64,000 nucleotides of DNA from Nioella ostreopsis (GTDB lineage Bacteria > Pseudomonadota > Alphaproteobacteria > Rhodobacterales > Rhodobacteraceae): positions 186,001 to 250,000 of the forward strand of contig NZ_RCIQ01000002.1 in NCBI RefSeq assembly GCF_004000255.1. The letters run 5' to 3'. The notes beneath the pieces were generated by a model, which was given only the letters and a program-made list of their open reading frames with translations, made no database searches and was not told the DNA's origin. The first letter of the stretch is position 1; each line of letters begins with the position of its first letter. A program made the translations under genes and the position numbers. Shown piece by piece: positions 46,725-55,716 of this stretch.

Positions 46725-47197
46725 GGCTTGCTTGCCTGACCACAGCCGCCGTTCTTGCCGCCACGCCGATTGCCGCGCAGTCCATGCGCGATTGCGACAC
46801 GTTCGAGGCCAATGCCCGCAACACCTATGGCCCCTACGCGGAAACGATCCGCGAATTTGCCAATGGCGCGATCCGGGTGATTGCTCTGGATGTCGGCGAA
46901 CCGGCGAGCGGCAGTTTTCATGTCATGGTGACCTATCCGCACCCGGAAGACCCTTGGCAGCACTGCGCGTTGATTTCGAGCGAGGCCAATATCGGCTTCG
47001 GCTGGCTGAACATGGCCGAGGTGGAGGCGAGCTATGACCCCGAAATCGGGCTGAGCGTGACGATCCCCATCGAAGCCGTCAGCGGCGTGGCCAGTTGGGA
47101 CCAGATCCTGACCATCACGATCAATCAGGCCACGGGCACCGTCACCCCGGTTCTGAGCGGAAATGCACCGGCCCCGGCGCCAACGGGCAACAAATGA
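46721..47197 (+). CDS. exported hypothetical protein
   Basis: 158 residues. A signal peptide (MRLACLTTAAVLAATPIAAQ) is followed by a mature domain with two cysteines (RDCDTF and WQHCAL) and a beta-rich profile; the C-terminus is a short Ala/Pro tail (NAPAPAPTGNK). No family recognised. Start and stop overlap pdxJ and the LysE gene by four bases each, so it is in this operon. Confidence 0.8.
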   Translation: MRLACLTTAAVLAATPIAAQSMRDCDTFEANARNTYGPYAETIREFANGAIRVIALDVGEPASGSFHVMVTYPHPEDPWQHCALISSEANIGFGWLNMAEVEASYDPEIGLSVTIPIEAVSGVASWDQILTITINQATGTVTPVLSGNAPAPAPTGNK

Positions 47198-47811
47198 CCA
47201 GCTTCGAATTCATCGCATTGCTGTTGGCTTGGGGCCTTGCGGGCGGCAGTCCCGGCCCGGCTACGCTGACCATTGCAGGCACGGCCATGGGACAGGGGCG
47301 CCGCGCGGGCGTGTTGACCGGTGCCGGTGTCTGGGCCGGGTCTGCGCTTTGGGGTTTGGCGGCCATGGCCGGGATGGGCGCGCTGATGCTCTCCAACGCC
47401 TGGATCGCGGAAGGCTTGCGCTATGTGGGCGCGGGCTATCTGCTGTTCCTCGCCGCGAAATCCCTGCGCTCGGCCCTGACGCCCGGCAAAGGGCTGTCGC
47501 TGAAGGACGCCGAGGCGAGCGGCCATTTCCGACGCGGATTCCTCGTGCACCTGACCAACCCCAAGGCGATCCTGGCCTGGGGCGCTGTCTATGCGGTGGT
47601 CGTGCCACCCGGCGCGCCTCTGGTCACGCTTCTGGGCACCTTCGCAGCACTGTCCACGGTGTCCGCAGTGATCTTCCTGTGCTATGGCGTGCTGTTCTCG
47701 GGTCGTGGGGTGGTGAGGGTCTACTCCGCTGCCCGCCGCTGGTTCGAATTGGCCTTCGCTGCGCTCTTCGGGGCGGCGGCGATCAAGATCCTGACGGCGC
47801 GGCTGGCATGA
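47194..47811 (+). CDS. LysE/RhtB-family exporter
   Basis: 205 residues with about six hydrophobic segments: LLAWGLAGGSPGPATLTIAG near the N-terminus and LTNPKAILAWGAVY in the middle, the family hallmarks. Probably exports an amino acid or analogue. Coupled by ATGA overlaps to both neighbours. Confidence 0.9.
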   Translation: MTSFEFIALLLAWGLAGGSPGPATLTIAGTAMGQGRRAGVLTGAGVWAGSALWGLAAMAGMGALMLSNAWIAEGLRYVGAGYLLFLAAKSLRSALTPGKGLSLKDAEASGHFRRGFLVHLTNPKAILAWGAVYAVVVPPGAPLVTLLGTFAALSTVSAVIFLCYGVLFSGRGVVRVYSAARRWFELAFAALFGAAAIKILTARLA

Positions 47812-48116
47812 TCGAGCATGTGGTCATGCTGGGGCTGAAGGATGCCTCCGATCTGAGTGACTGCCGGGATGTGATGGAGGGGCTTGAACGCCTGACAGGG
47901 GAGATCCCCGGATTCCTCAGCCTGACCCATGGCGTGAACATCGACATGGAAGGCAAGTCGCCGGGCTATCCCTATGGCTTCATTGGACGGTTCGAGGATC
48001 GGGACGCATTGGCCCGCTACGCCGCCGATCCCCGTCATCTGGTGCTTGCTGCAAGACTCGTTGCGCTCTGCGGCGGGGCGGATCGCATCACCGTTTACGA
48101 TATCGAAAGGGACTGA
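47808..48116 (+). CDS. Dabb (stress-responsive A/B barrel) protein
   Basis: 102 residues with one Dabb ferredoxin-like domain: [11 protein letters not shown] at the start, [18 protein letters not shown], then [22 protein letters not shown]. Cytosolic dimeric barrels of mostly unknown role. ATG 47808 overlaps the LysE stop; acpS starts one base after its stop. Confidence 0.87.
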   Translation: MIEHVVMLGLKDASDLSDCRDVMEGLERLTGEIPGFLSLTHGVNIDMEGKSPGYPYGFIGRFEDRDALARYAADPRHLVLAARLVALCGGADRITVYDIERD

Positions 48117-48117
48117 G

Positions 48118-48567
48118 ATGATCCTTGGCGTCGGCACCGACCTGGCCAATATCGAGCGCATTCAGGGCGTGCTGGACCGCCATGGCGACCGGTTCCGCAA
48201 CCGCGTGTTCACCGAGACCGAGCAGCGCCGCGCAGAACGCACCCAGACCCCCGCCGCCACATACGCCAAGAGGTGGGCCGCGAAAGAGGCCTGTTCCAAG
48301 GCGCTTGGCACCGGTCTGCGCATGGGGATCGCGTGGCGCGATATGGCGGTCACCAACCTGCGCACCGGCCAGCCGATCATGCATGTGACGGGATGGGCGC
48401 GGGAGCGGCTGGATGCCATGACACCCGAGGGGATGGAGGCCGCCATTCATGTCAGCCTGACCGATGACATGCCCTGGGCGCAGGCCTTCGTGGTGATCTA
48501 TGCCTATCCCGAGGGCATGGCCTGGCAACCGGCGCCGCCAACGCCGCCCGGACGGTCGCTTGCTTGA
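48118..48567 (+). CDS. acpS: holo-[acyl-carrier-protein] synthase
   Basis: 149 residues. Transfers phosphopantetheine from CoA to [15 protein letters not shown] with the Mg-binding Asp, and [15 protein letters not shown] with the second acidic ligand. The C-terminus has a Pro-rich tail (APPTPPG) longer than in E. coli. Start ATG 48118. Confidence 0.95.
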   Translation: MILGVGTDLANIERIQGVLDRHGDRFRNRVFTETEQRRAERTQTPAATYAKRWAAKEACSKALGTGLRMGIAWRDMAVTNLRTGQPIMHVTGWARERLDAMTPEGMEAAIHVSLTDDMPWAQAFVVIYAYPEGMAWQPAPPTPPGRSLA

Positions 48568-48628
48568 CTCTCTCGTCCCGAGCCATCATGTCAAAACCCG
48601 TAGATAAGCGCAGCAAGAGGCAGACCCC

Positions 48629-49450
48629 ATGGCAGCAGCAGCCAAGCAAAAGGACGGCATCTGGGAGACCGTGAAAACGGTGATCTATGCCCTTCTGATC
48701 GCAGGGGTCTTCCGCACCCTGTTCTTCCAGCCCTTCTGGATCCCGTCCGGGTCGATGAAGGACACGCTGCTGATTGGCGATTTCCTCTTCGTCAACAAGA
48801 TGGCCTATGGCTATTCGCGCTATTCCTGCCCCTTTGCGATGTGCCCCTTCTCGGGCCGTATCTTCGGGTCGGAGCCTGAGCGTGGTGATGTCGTGGTGTT
48901 CCGCCATCCCGTGAACGGCACCGATTTCATCAAGCGCGTCGTGGGCCTGCCCGGTGACCGCATCCAGATGCGCGACGGGGTGCTCTATATCAGTGAGTAT
49001 GACGCGGAAACCGGCACCAATGCCGATTGGGTGGCCGCCGCGCTGGAGCCGCAAGACCCGTTCATCGAAACGTTCGAGCCGCAGGGCCCGGTTGCGCACC
49101 GTCCGCGCTGTTCCAATGCCCCCGTGGGGCTTGGCGGCGATTGCGAGAAGGAACGCTTCACCGAGACGCTGCCCGGCGGTGTCAGCCATTCGGTGCTGAA
49201 CATCGAAGACGGCAGCTTCGGCGACAACACCCCGGTCTTCACCGTGCCCGAGGGCCACTACTTCGTGATGGGCGACAACCGCGACAACAGTCAGGACAGC
49301 CGCTTCCCGCAGTCCATCGGCGGTGTCGGCATGGTGCCCTATGAAAACATCATCGGCCGTGCCGACCGGATCATGTTCTCGTCTGCGGGCGAACGGATGG
49401 TCTATTTCTGGACCTGGCGCTCTGACCGTTTCTTCCGGGCGATCGAGTGA
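48629..49450 (+). CDS. lepB: signal peptidase I
   Basis: 273 residues. One N-terminal transmembrane segment (about 11-30), catalytic Ser in PSGSMKDTL (about 42), catalytic Lys in [14 protein letters not shown] (about 102), then [11 protein letters not shown]. Cleaves signal peptides at the outer face of the inner membrane. First of lepB-rnc-era, with rnc starting inside its last codons. Confidence 0.97.
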   Translation: MAAAAKQKDGIWETVKTVIYALLIAGVFRTLFFQPFWIPSGSMKDTLLIGDFLFVNKMAYGYSRYSCPFAMCPFSGRIFGSEPERGDVVVFRHPVNGTDFIKRVVGLPGDRIQMRDGVLYISEYDAETGTNADWVAAALEPQDPFIETFEPQGPVAHRPRCSNAPVGLGGDCEKERFTETLPGGVSHSVLNIEDGSFGDNTPVFTVPEGHYFVMGDNRDNSQDSRFPQSIGGVGMVPYENIIGRADRIMFSSAGERMVYFWTWRSDRFFRAIE

Positions 49451-50136
49451 AACTGGCCAAAGACCTCATAGCCTTTTGCGACCGGCTTGGTCATGAGTTC
49501 GAGCGTCCCGATCTGCTGATCCGGGCGCTCACTCATTCCTCGCTGTCTTCGCCCACGCGGCCCGACAATCAACGGCTGGAGTTTCTGGGCGACCGGGTGC
49601 TTGGCCTGGTTCTGGCCGAGGCGGTGCTGGACCAGGACAAGGACGCGCCCGAGGGGCAACTGGCCCCACGGTTCAACGCGCTGGTGCGCAAGGAAACCTG
49701 CGCCGACGTGGCGCGCGAAATTGACCTGGGCGCGGTGCTGAAACTGGGCAAGTCCGAGATGAAAACCGGCGGGCGGCGCAAGAACGCGCTTCTGGGCGAC
49801 GCGATGGAGGCGGTGATTGCCGCCGTCTACCGCGATGCAGGCTACGAGGTGGCGCGTGACATGATCCTGCGGCTCTGGGGCGACCGGGTGGCGCGCGTGG
49901 AAAGCGACGCGCGCGATCCCAAGACCAGCCTGCAGGAATGGGCGCAGGCCCGCCGCATGGCCCCGCCGACCTATACAGAGATTGCCCGGACCGGACCGGA
50001 TCATGCGCCGATGTTCACGGTTGAAGTACAGATGGCGTCCGGGGCCTCGGCGCGGGCGGAAGCCAGTTCCAAGCGGCAGGCGGAACAGGCGGCGGCCAAG
50101 GCGCTTCTGGCGCGGGTCGAAAACGCCAGGACCTGA
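49447..50136 (+). CDS. rnc: ribonuclease III
   Basis: 229 residues, GTG start overlapping the lepB stop (GTGA). Endonuclease domain with [15 protein letters not shown] and [15 protein letters not shown] (metal-binding acidic residues), then a C-terminal dsRNA-binding domain from about 155. Processes rRNA precursors and structured RNAs, which could include transcripts of the hairpin repeats in this window. Confidence 0.97.
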   Translation: MKLAKDLIAFCDRLGHEFERPDLLIRALTHSSLSSPTRPDNQRLEFLGDRVLGLVLAEAVLDQDKDAPEGQLAPRFNALVRKETCADVAREIDLGAVLKLGKSEMKTGGRRKNALLGDAMEAVIAAVYRDAGYEVARDMILRLWGDRVARVESDARDPKTSLQEWAQARRMAPPTYTEIARTGPDHAPMFTVEVQMASGASARAEASSKRQAEQAAAKALLARVENART

Positions 50137-50263
50137 CAGAGTTTCATTGTGCCTCCGGGCCATGTCGATCCGAGCGGACCCGAGGGGCCTGATATCGTGA
50201 GAACTGGCCACGGCGCGGGAAACCGGGTAAAGGCGGCGGAAATGGTGAAGGACACATGAGATC

Positions 50264-51169
50264 ATGACCACACGCGCGGGCTTCGTTGCCCTGATCGGGG
50301 AACCCAATGCGGGCAAGTCGACCCTTCTGAACCGGATGGTCGGGGCCAAGGTCTCGATCGTGACGCATAAGGTGCAGACCACGCGGGCGCGCATCCGGGG
50401 TGTGGCTTTGGAAGGTGACAGCCAGATCGTCTTTGTGGACACGCCGGGGCTCTTCCGTCCGCGCCGCAGGCTGGACCGCGCCATGGTGGCGGCGGCCTGG
50501 ACCGGGGCGGCGGATGCCGATCTGGTGGTGCTGCTGATCGAGGCGCATCGCGGGCTGACCCATGGTGCGCAGGCCATCCTCGACGGGCTGAGCGAACGCG
50601 CCGGGGGGCGCCGGGTGGCGCTGGCGATCAACAAGATCGACCGGGTGAAGGCCGAGGTGCTGCTGGCGCTGACCGAGAAACTGAACGCGGCCTACCCGTT
50701 CGAGAAGACCTTCCTGATTTCCGCAGAGAAGGGCTATGGCGTGGATGACCTGCGTGGCTGGCTGGCCGAGAACCTGCCCGAAGGCCCCTGGCTCTACCCC
50801 GAGGATCAGATCGCCGACTTGCCGATGCGGATGATCGCGGCGGAAATGACCCGCGAGAAACTGACGCTGAGGTTGCACCAGGAACTGCCCTACCAGCTGA
50901 CCGTGGAAACGGAAAACTGGGAGGAACGCAAGGACGGGTCCGCGCGGATCGACCAGGTGATTTACGTGGCCCGAGACGGGCACAAGGGCATCCTTCTGGG
51001 CAAGAAGGGCGAGACGATCAAGGCCGTTAGTCAGGCTGCACGGGCGGAGCTGGAGGAATTCCTCGGCCGCAAGGTGCACCTTTTCCTGCAGGTCAAGGTC
51101 CGCCCCGGCTGGCTGGACGAGGCGGAACGATACTCGGAAATGGGGCTGGATTTCCGCGACGGGAACTGA
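50264..51169 (+). CDS. era: GTPase Era
   Basis: 301 residues. G1 GEPNAGKSTLLNRM, G3 DTPGLF, G4 NKID, and a C-terminal KH domain (RIDQVIYVARDGHKGILLGKKG). Helps assemble the 30S subunit. 127 bp separate it from rnc; no gene was found in between. Start ATG 50264. Confidence 0.97.
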   Translation: MTTRAGFVALIGEPNAGKSTLLNRMVGAKVSIVTHKVQTTRARIRGVALEGDSQIVFVDTPGLFRPRRRLDRAMVAAAWTGAADADLVVLLIEAHRGLTHGAQAILDGLSERAGGRRVALAINKIDRVKAEVLLALTEKLNAAYPFEKTFLISAEKGYGVDDLRGWLAENLPEGPWLYPEDQIADLPMRMIAAEMTREKLTLRLHQELPYQLTVETENWEERKDGSARIDQVIYVARDGHKGILLGKKGETIKAVSQAARAELEEFLGRKVHLFLQVKVRPGWLDEAERYSEMGLDFRDGN

Positions 51170-51175
51170 GCGGGA

Positions 51176-51352
51176 TCAGCCGAGCCGCGATTGCCGCCAG
51201 TCCACGCCGATGGAAATGAGGGCCCCGACGGCAGCCAGCATGCGCAGCAGATCGGGAATGATGCCCGTGATCGCACCGGACATGACAGCGAGGTTGAGCA
51301 GAAACATTGCAGCCAGCAATCCCCAGGAGCGCTTGGACAAAGTGAAATTCAT
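51176..51352 (-). CDS. 58-residue membrane protein, unknown
   Basis: Small frame on the minus strand, ATG 51352 to TGA 51176-51178, with AAGG about ten bases upstream. It encodes two hydrophobic segments (about 10-30 and 35-50) between a basic N-terminus (MNFTLSKRSW) and a short C-terminus ending WRQSRLG. No homologue recognised. It is convergent with era, with 6 bp between the stops. Confidence 0.55.
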   Translation of the reverse strand: MNFTLSKRSWGLLAAMFLLNLAVMSGAITGIIPDLLRMLAAVGALISIGVDWRQSRLG

Positions 51353-51433
51353 TGGACTGGACCTTCCCTGTAACAGTTACATGAGCATGGGTCGGCGTGG
51401 CGCCCGGTTCGGTTCAAAGCGAGGCGCAGAAAG

Positions 51434-51760
51434 ATGCGATTGACGACGGAATTCTGGGTCAAGGCCTATCTGACGCGGCTGCGACTTGCCGATATTCCCG
51501 CCTATGTGGTGGCCCATGGGGACGATACCGGTGGCGCGGTGCTGGTGAAACTGGCGACGCTGGACGGAAAGGCGCGGCTTTTCCAGCGCAGTTTCGACCT
51601 GATGACCGGCGAGCGGGCCTGGATCGTTCTGAACGAGGGGGATGAGGCCGAGGTGGATGGCTCGATCCGGCGGCAGCGGGACATGGACCCGGATCTGTGG
51701 GTGATCGAGCTGGAAGACAGGGCCGGGCGGCATCTGCTGGACGAGCCGGGCCTGACCTGA
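51434..51760 (+). CDS. DUF1491 family protein
   Basis: 108 residues. The DUF1491 pattern is clear: [32 protein letters not shown], and [17 protein letters not shown] with [10 protein letters not shown] at the end. Function unknown, found in alphaproteobacteria. It stands before recO. Confidence 0.85.
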   Translation: MRLTTEFWVKAYLTRLRLADIPAYVVAHGDDTGGAVLVKLATLDGKARLFQRSFDLMTGERAWIVLNEGDEAEVDGSIRRQRDMDPDLWVIELEDRAGRHLLDEPGLT

Positions 51761-51923
51761 GCGGCGTCGTCGCCTCGCGGCGTGGACCCGAGAGCGTGCC
51801 TCCTCACCCCCTGGGCCTGCGCCGGAGGCCTCGTCGGCCCGCATTGCCTTTGGACAGGTGGCGGCACCGGGTCTGCCGCATTTAGCGCTTGGACAAATCC
51901 GCCAGCCCGATAGGATCGGCCCC

Positions 51924-52655
51924 ATGGATTGGCGCGACGAGGGCGTTCTTCTGGCGGTGCGCAAGCATGGCGAGAGCGCCGCAATCATAGAGGTGTTCAC
52001 CCCGTCCCGCGGGCGGCATGCGGGCGTTGTGCGCGGGGGCGCAGGGCGTCGGATGGCACCCGTTCTGCAACCCGGCGCGCAGTTGGACGTGGCCTGGCGG
52101 GCGCGGCTGGAGGATCATCTGGGGGCCTATACGGTCGAACCCCTGCACGGGCGGGCGGCCGAGGTCATGGGCGATCCGCTGGCCTTGGCGGGGCTGACCG
52201 CCGTTTGCAGTCTTCTGACCTTTTGCCTGCCGGAACGGGAGCCGCACCCGGAGCTGTATGCCAGGTCCATCGCCCTGCTAGACGCGCTCGGCGCCGAGCA
52301 ATGGGGCTATGCCTATCTGAGATGGGAACTGGCGCTGCTCGATGAAATGGGCTTCGGGCTCGACCTCAGCGCTTGCGCGGTCACCGGCAAGAATGACGAT
52401 CTCGCCTATATCTCGCCGCGCACCGGCCGCGCCGTGACCCGGACCGGGGCGGGGAATTGGGCCGACCGGCTGTTGCCCTTGCCTGCCAGCCTGTTGGGAC
52501 GCACGGATGCGGGGGCAGAGGATGTGCTGGGTGGTCTGTCCGTCACCGGGCATTTCCTGTCCGGGCATCTGGCCAAGGCGCTTGGCGAAAAGCCGCTGCC
52601 GGCCGCGCGGCAACGCCTCGTGGACCGGCTGGCGCGGGGTCAGACGCGGCCCTGA
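51924..52655 (+). CDS. recO: DNA repair protein RecO
   Basis: 243 residues. N-terminal OB fold ([19 protein letters not shown], then [16 protein letters not shown]), middle helical domain, and a C-terminal domain with [21 protein letters not shown]. Works with RecF and RecR in recombination repair. Start ATG 51924. The 3' end overlaps the reductase gene tail-to-tail by 16 bp. Confidence 0.95.
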   Translation: MDWRDEGVLLAVRKHGESAAIIEVFTPSRGRHAGVVRGGAGRRMAPVLQPGAQLDVAWRARLEDHLGAYTVEPLHGRAAEVMGDPLALAGLTAVCSLLTFCLPEREPHPELYARSIALLDALGAEQWGYAYLRWELALLDEMGFGLDLSACAVTGKNDDLAYISPRTGRAVTRTGAGNWADRLLPLPASLLGRTDAGAEDVLGGLSVTGHFLSGHLAKALGEKPLPAARQRLVDRLARGQTRP

Positions 52656-53662
52656 TCCATAAGCCATTGGGCGGTGTCAGACAGGCTGTCGCGGGGATCG
52701 CGGAAAGTCATGCCCAACATGTCCCGCGCGCGGCTGGCATCGACATCGGTGCGGACCCCGAGCGAAGGCACGATGGATCGGATCGCCGGGTCGAACAGTC
52801 CGAGGAAACGGACGACGACATTCGGCGCGCGGCGGGTCACGATCTTTCGGTCCGGGAACGTGCGGGCCAGATGCTCGGCCATTTCCGTGAACCAGAGGAA
52901 ACCGGCAACCCCGATCAGCCGTTGCCCGATGGTCTCGTCGCGCTGCAAGGCACGCAGATGCATTTCGGCAATGTCGCCCACATCAACCGTGGTGAAGCCG
53001 AAATAGGGCAGCATCGGATCCCGCGCCAACAGGAGGCGCTCGACCACGGCCAGCGAGGTGCCGTAATGGCCATCAAGCGGCGCGCCGACCACGAAGCCCG
53101 GATTGATGGTGGTCAGCCCGATTCCAGGAGCGTCAGAGGCCACCATGTCCCATGCGGCTTTTTCGGCGAGCGTCTTGGAAACGGAATAGGGCGTGATACC
53201 CGGATATGCGGGATCGGACCAGTCGCGCTCGTCATAGGTGGCGCGGCCCGGCGGCAGGTCACAGCCCGACACCGCCGCAACCGAGGAGGTCAGGATCACC
53301 CGGTTCACACCCGCATCTCGCGCGGCACGGATCGCCCGCCTCGCACCTTCGACCGCCGGGGTGATCAGCTCTTGCGGGTCCTTGGGCTGGACCATGGGGA
53401 AGGGAGAGGCCGTGTGCAGGATCGCGTCGGTCCCGGTTGCGGCCTCGGTCCAGCCATCATCTCGTAGCAGGTCGAGCGTGACGGTGGACAGATGGGTCCC
53501 GGCCTGGCCATCCGGCAGAAGCGGGGTGATCGCGTCGCGCAGGGCCTGCCCCTTCGCCGCGTCCCGGACGGAGCCGCGCACGTGATACCCGGCCCGCAGC
53601 AGGCGCAGAACGATGTGCTTGGCGATATAGCCCGATGCGCCGGTGACCAGAACTGTAGGCAT
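52640..53662 (-). CDS. NAD(P)-dependent epimerase/reductase (extended SDR)
   Basis: 340 residues. [16 protein letters not shown] at the N-terminus, and the catalytic pair Tyr-Lys in [10 protein letters not shown] (about 165-175). Belongs to dihydroflavonol-4-reductase/aldehyde-reductase-like extended SDRs; substrate unknown. Start ATG 53662. Convergent with recO. Confidence 0.88.
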   Translation of the reverse strand: MPTVLVTGASGYIAKHIVLRLLRAGYHVRGSVRDAAKGQALRDAITPLLPDGQAGTHLSTVTLDLLRDDGWTEAATGTDAILHTASPFPMVQPKDPQELITPAVEGARRAIRAARDAGVNRVILTSSVAAVSGCDLPPGRATYDERDWSDPAYPGITPYSVSKTLAEKAAWDMVASDAPGIGLTTINPGFVVGAPLDGHYGTSLAVVERLLLARDPMLPYFGFTTVDVGDIAEMHLRALQRDETIGQRLIGVAGFLWFTEMAEHLARTFPDRKIVTRRAPNVVVRFLGLFDPAIRSIVPSLGVRTDVDASRARDMLGMTFRDPRDSLSDTAQWLMDQGRV

Positions 53663-53726
53663 GTGGTTTCCCTTTCGATTTCGCCCCTAGCATCGGTGTG
53701 GCGCTGCGCAGGTCAAGGCCGCGTAT

Positions 53727-54122
53727 TCAATCCGGCGTGATCAATCGAAACTCCAGCGTGTCGCCCGCGTCGTTGGACAGGATCAGAACGGGGCCCGACA
53801 CTTCGGCCAGGGTCATGCCAGACAGCGCCGCAAGAAACCTCTGCTCGGCTGCCAGATCGGGGCAGATGGCGCGGGTGCTGACCATGGGGCCGGGTTCGAA
53901 CCAGGGGTAGGGGGCGGTCTGCGGGGCAGAATAGCTGTTGCACGGTCCATGGCCCGAGATCTGACCGCGGGCCGTCAGGTCGAGAGTGATCCGCACCGCC
54001 TCGTCCGTCTCCAGTTCCCAGATCCCGGCTGCGTAGCGCGTCACGCTCTCATCCCTCAGGCAGCCCGCAACGGCCAGCAAAAAGAAAAGCAGGGGCAAGG
54101 GTTTGCGCAGGACGGGGTTCAT
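53727..54122 (-). CDS. META-domain lipoprotein
   Basis: 131 residues from ATG 54122. Signal peptide ending in a lipobox LAVAGC at about residue 20, so lipid-anchored. The mature domain (GPCNSYSA...STRAIC...RFLAALSG) matches the META/HslJ-like pattern. Probably faces the periplasm. Function unknown. Confidence 0.78.
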   Translation of the reverse strand: MNPVLRKPLPLLFFLLAVAGCLRDESVTRYAAGIWELETDEAVRITLDLTARGQISGHGPCNSYSAPQTAPYPWFEPGPMVSTRAICPDLAAEQRFLAALSGMTLAEVSGPVLILSNDAGDTLEFRLITPD

Positions 54123-54254
54123 GCGATCGGGGCTTTCGGCAGGTCCTCGCCAGATTGACCGGGGTTTGCGCCAGATCAAGACAGGATTTCGTGAGGCTGA
54201 TAGTCTCTGTTAGGCATTCGATAGGCAATGCCTAACCTGGGAAGGAGATTTCTC

Positions 54255-54518
54255 ATGCGGAAGTATTTGACCATTACCGCAGTTGTTGCGCTGCTGGCTG
54301 GTGCTGCCTGCACCCCCGAAGAACAGATTTACGGCGGCGCGGCGCTTGGTGCGCTTGGCGGTTTTGCCATGGCGGAACTGCTGGACGCGAATACCGGCTG
54401 GACCGTCGGTCTTTCGCTGGCAGGTGCTGCCATCGGCGCGGAAGTTGCCCGCAACAACCAGACCGGCCAATGCGCCTACAAACGGGCCGATGGCCGGGTG
54501 GATGTCCGCCGCTGCTGA
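54255..54518 (+). CDS. small glycine-zipper-like lipoprotein
   Basis: 87 residues. ATG 54255 with AAGGAG upstream. Lipobox LLAGAAC around residue 18, then a Gly/Ala-rich stretch (GGAALGALGGFAMAE; SLAGAAIGAEVARNN) like glycine-zipper outer-membrane lipoproteins, and two cysteines near the C-terminus. A strong hairpin follows. Confidence 0.82.
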   Translation: MRKYLTITAVVALLAGAACTPEEQIYGGAALGALGGFAMAELLDANTGWTVGLSLAGAAIGAEVARNNQTGQCAYKRADGRVDVRRC

Positions 54519-54541
54519 TTTGCAAGGCTTATGAACAACGA

Positions 54542-54574
54542 TCGGCGCCGCCCCTGCCATTCGGGCGGCGCCGA
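54542..54574 (+). terminator. hairpin terminator after the lipoprotein gene
   Basis: Perfect 12-bp stem (TCGGCGCCGCCC at 54542-54553, complement at 54563-54574) with a 9-base loop. No long T-tract follows, but the position 23 bp past the stop and the stem strength suggest termination. Confidence 0.6.
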
Positions 54575-54604
54575 ATTGCATTGTGCAGGCGCGCTGTGCG
54601 GCGG

Positions 54605-54618
54605 TTGACTTGGGTCAA
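54605..54618. promoter_or_regulatory. FNR/CRP-family binding site (class II promoter)
   Basis: TTGAC-TTGG-GTCAA is a perfect FNR-type dyad. A TAATTG at 54641-54646 would be the -10, putting transcription start at about 54653 and the site centre near -41.5, the standard activating position. The SLAC1-type gene starts at 54680, so it is likely induced by low oxygen (FnrL) or nitrogen oxides (Dnr/NnrR type). Confidence 0.72.
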
Positions 54619-54679
54619 GGCCTGCGCCATGGCTCCGATGTAATTGACGTAGACAACATTGCCCGCAGGAGCCCACCCC

Positions 54680-55651
54680 ATGTCCGATGCCACCGCGCCC
54701 TCCGCCACCCGGCTGGAGCATTTCCACGTCACCTTTTTCGCCATCGTCATGGGACTGTCCGGTCTGACATTGGCGCTGCATGCGGCGGAAACGGCCTATG
54801 GGCTGTCCTCGCTGGCCTCTGACATCGCCTATTTCGGGACCATCGCGGTGTTCGTGATCATCGCCATGTTCTACGCGGCCAAGGCGATGCGGCACGGCGG
54901 TGCGGTGCGGGCGGAATGGAATCACCCGGTGAAGCTGGCCTTCTTCCCGGCGATCTCGATCTCTCTGCTGTTGCTGGCCACGGCATCGGTCAGCCGGTCG
55001 GAGGCGCTGGCCGAAGTTCTGTGGCTCGCTGGCGCGGCCTTGCAGGCGGTGCTGACGCTGGCCGTGGTATCCGGCTGGATCGGGACGCGATCCTTCATGC
55101 ATGGGCAACTGTCGCCCGCGTGGTTCATCCCCGCCGTGGGCAATGTGATCGTGCCGATTGCAGGGGTGCAACTGGGCTATGCGGACCTTAGCTGGTACTT
55201 CATGTCGGTCGGGCTGATCTTCTGGATCGTGCTGCTGACGCTGGTCATCAACCGGCTGGTGTTCCACGATCCGCTGCCGGGCCGGTTGCAGCCGACGCTG
55301 GTGATCCTGATCGCGCCGCCCGCCGTAGCCTTCATGGCCTGGGTGAGACTGACGGGGGACACCGGGCCCTTCGCGCTGATCCTGCTCAATGCGGCCTATT
55401 TTTTCACGCTGCTGGTTGCCATGCAGCTGCCCCGTATCATCCGCCTGCCCTTCGCCCTGTCCTTCTGGGCGCTGAGCTTCCCCTTTGCCGCCGTCACCAT
55501 CGCCAGTTTTGTCTATGCGGGCGCGGCAGGGTCTGCGGCGCACAAGACCATCGGAACCGTGCTTCTGGCGGTGCTGGTGGTGATCATTGCCGGGCTGGTC
55601 TTGCGCACGATCAGGGCGATCACGGCGGGCGAGATCTGCCAGCCGGAATGA
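54680..55651 (+). CDS. SLAC1/TehA-type anion channel protein
   Basis: 323 residues, about ten transmembrane helices. TDT/SLAC1 family pattern: FHVTFFAIVMGLSGLTLAL at the start, HPVKLAFFPAISIS, and WFIPAVGNVIVPIAGVQLG in the middle. Members export or channel small anions (C4-dicarboxylates, nitrate, chloride) or confer tellurite resistance. An FNR-type site upstream suggests use under low oxygen. Start ATG 54680 with AGGAG upstream. Confidence 0.9.
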   Translation: MSDATAPSATRLEHFHVTFFAIVMGLSGLTLALHAAETAYGLSSLASDIAYFGTIAVFVIIAMFYAAKAMRHGGAVRAEWNHPVKLAFFPAISISLLLLATASVSRSEALAEVLWLAGAALQAVLTLAVVSGWIGTRSFMHGQLSPAWFIPAVGNVIVPIAGVQLGYADLSWYFMSVGLIFWIVLLTLVINRLVFHDPLPGRLQPTLVILIAPPAVAFMAWVRLTGDTGPFALILLNAAYFFTLLVAMQLPRIIRLPFALSFWALSFPFAAVTIASFVYAGAAGSAAHKTIGTVLLAVLVVIIAGLVLRTIRAITAGEICQPE

Positions 55652-55663
55652 TCCGCCAAAACG

Positions 55664-55694
55664 AAAACGGCCCGCCGGGTGTGGGGCGGGCCGT
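55664..55694 (-). terminator. intrinsic terminator between the channel gene and mcd
   Basis: ACGGCCCGCC (55667-55676), 8-base loop, GGCGGGCCGT (55685-55694). On the minus strand it is followed by TTTCGTTTT, so it mainly serves mcd; on the plus strand a short GTTT follows, so it may also stop the channel transcript. Confidence 0.75.
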
Positions 55695-55716
55695 GTTTGA
55701 GCGGATCGGGTGAGGA

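Noticed and set aside
53885-53900. GGTTCGAA resembling a tRNA T-loop
   Set aside because: It lies within the META lipoprotein coding region and no acceptor or anticodon stem can be built around it.
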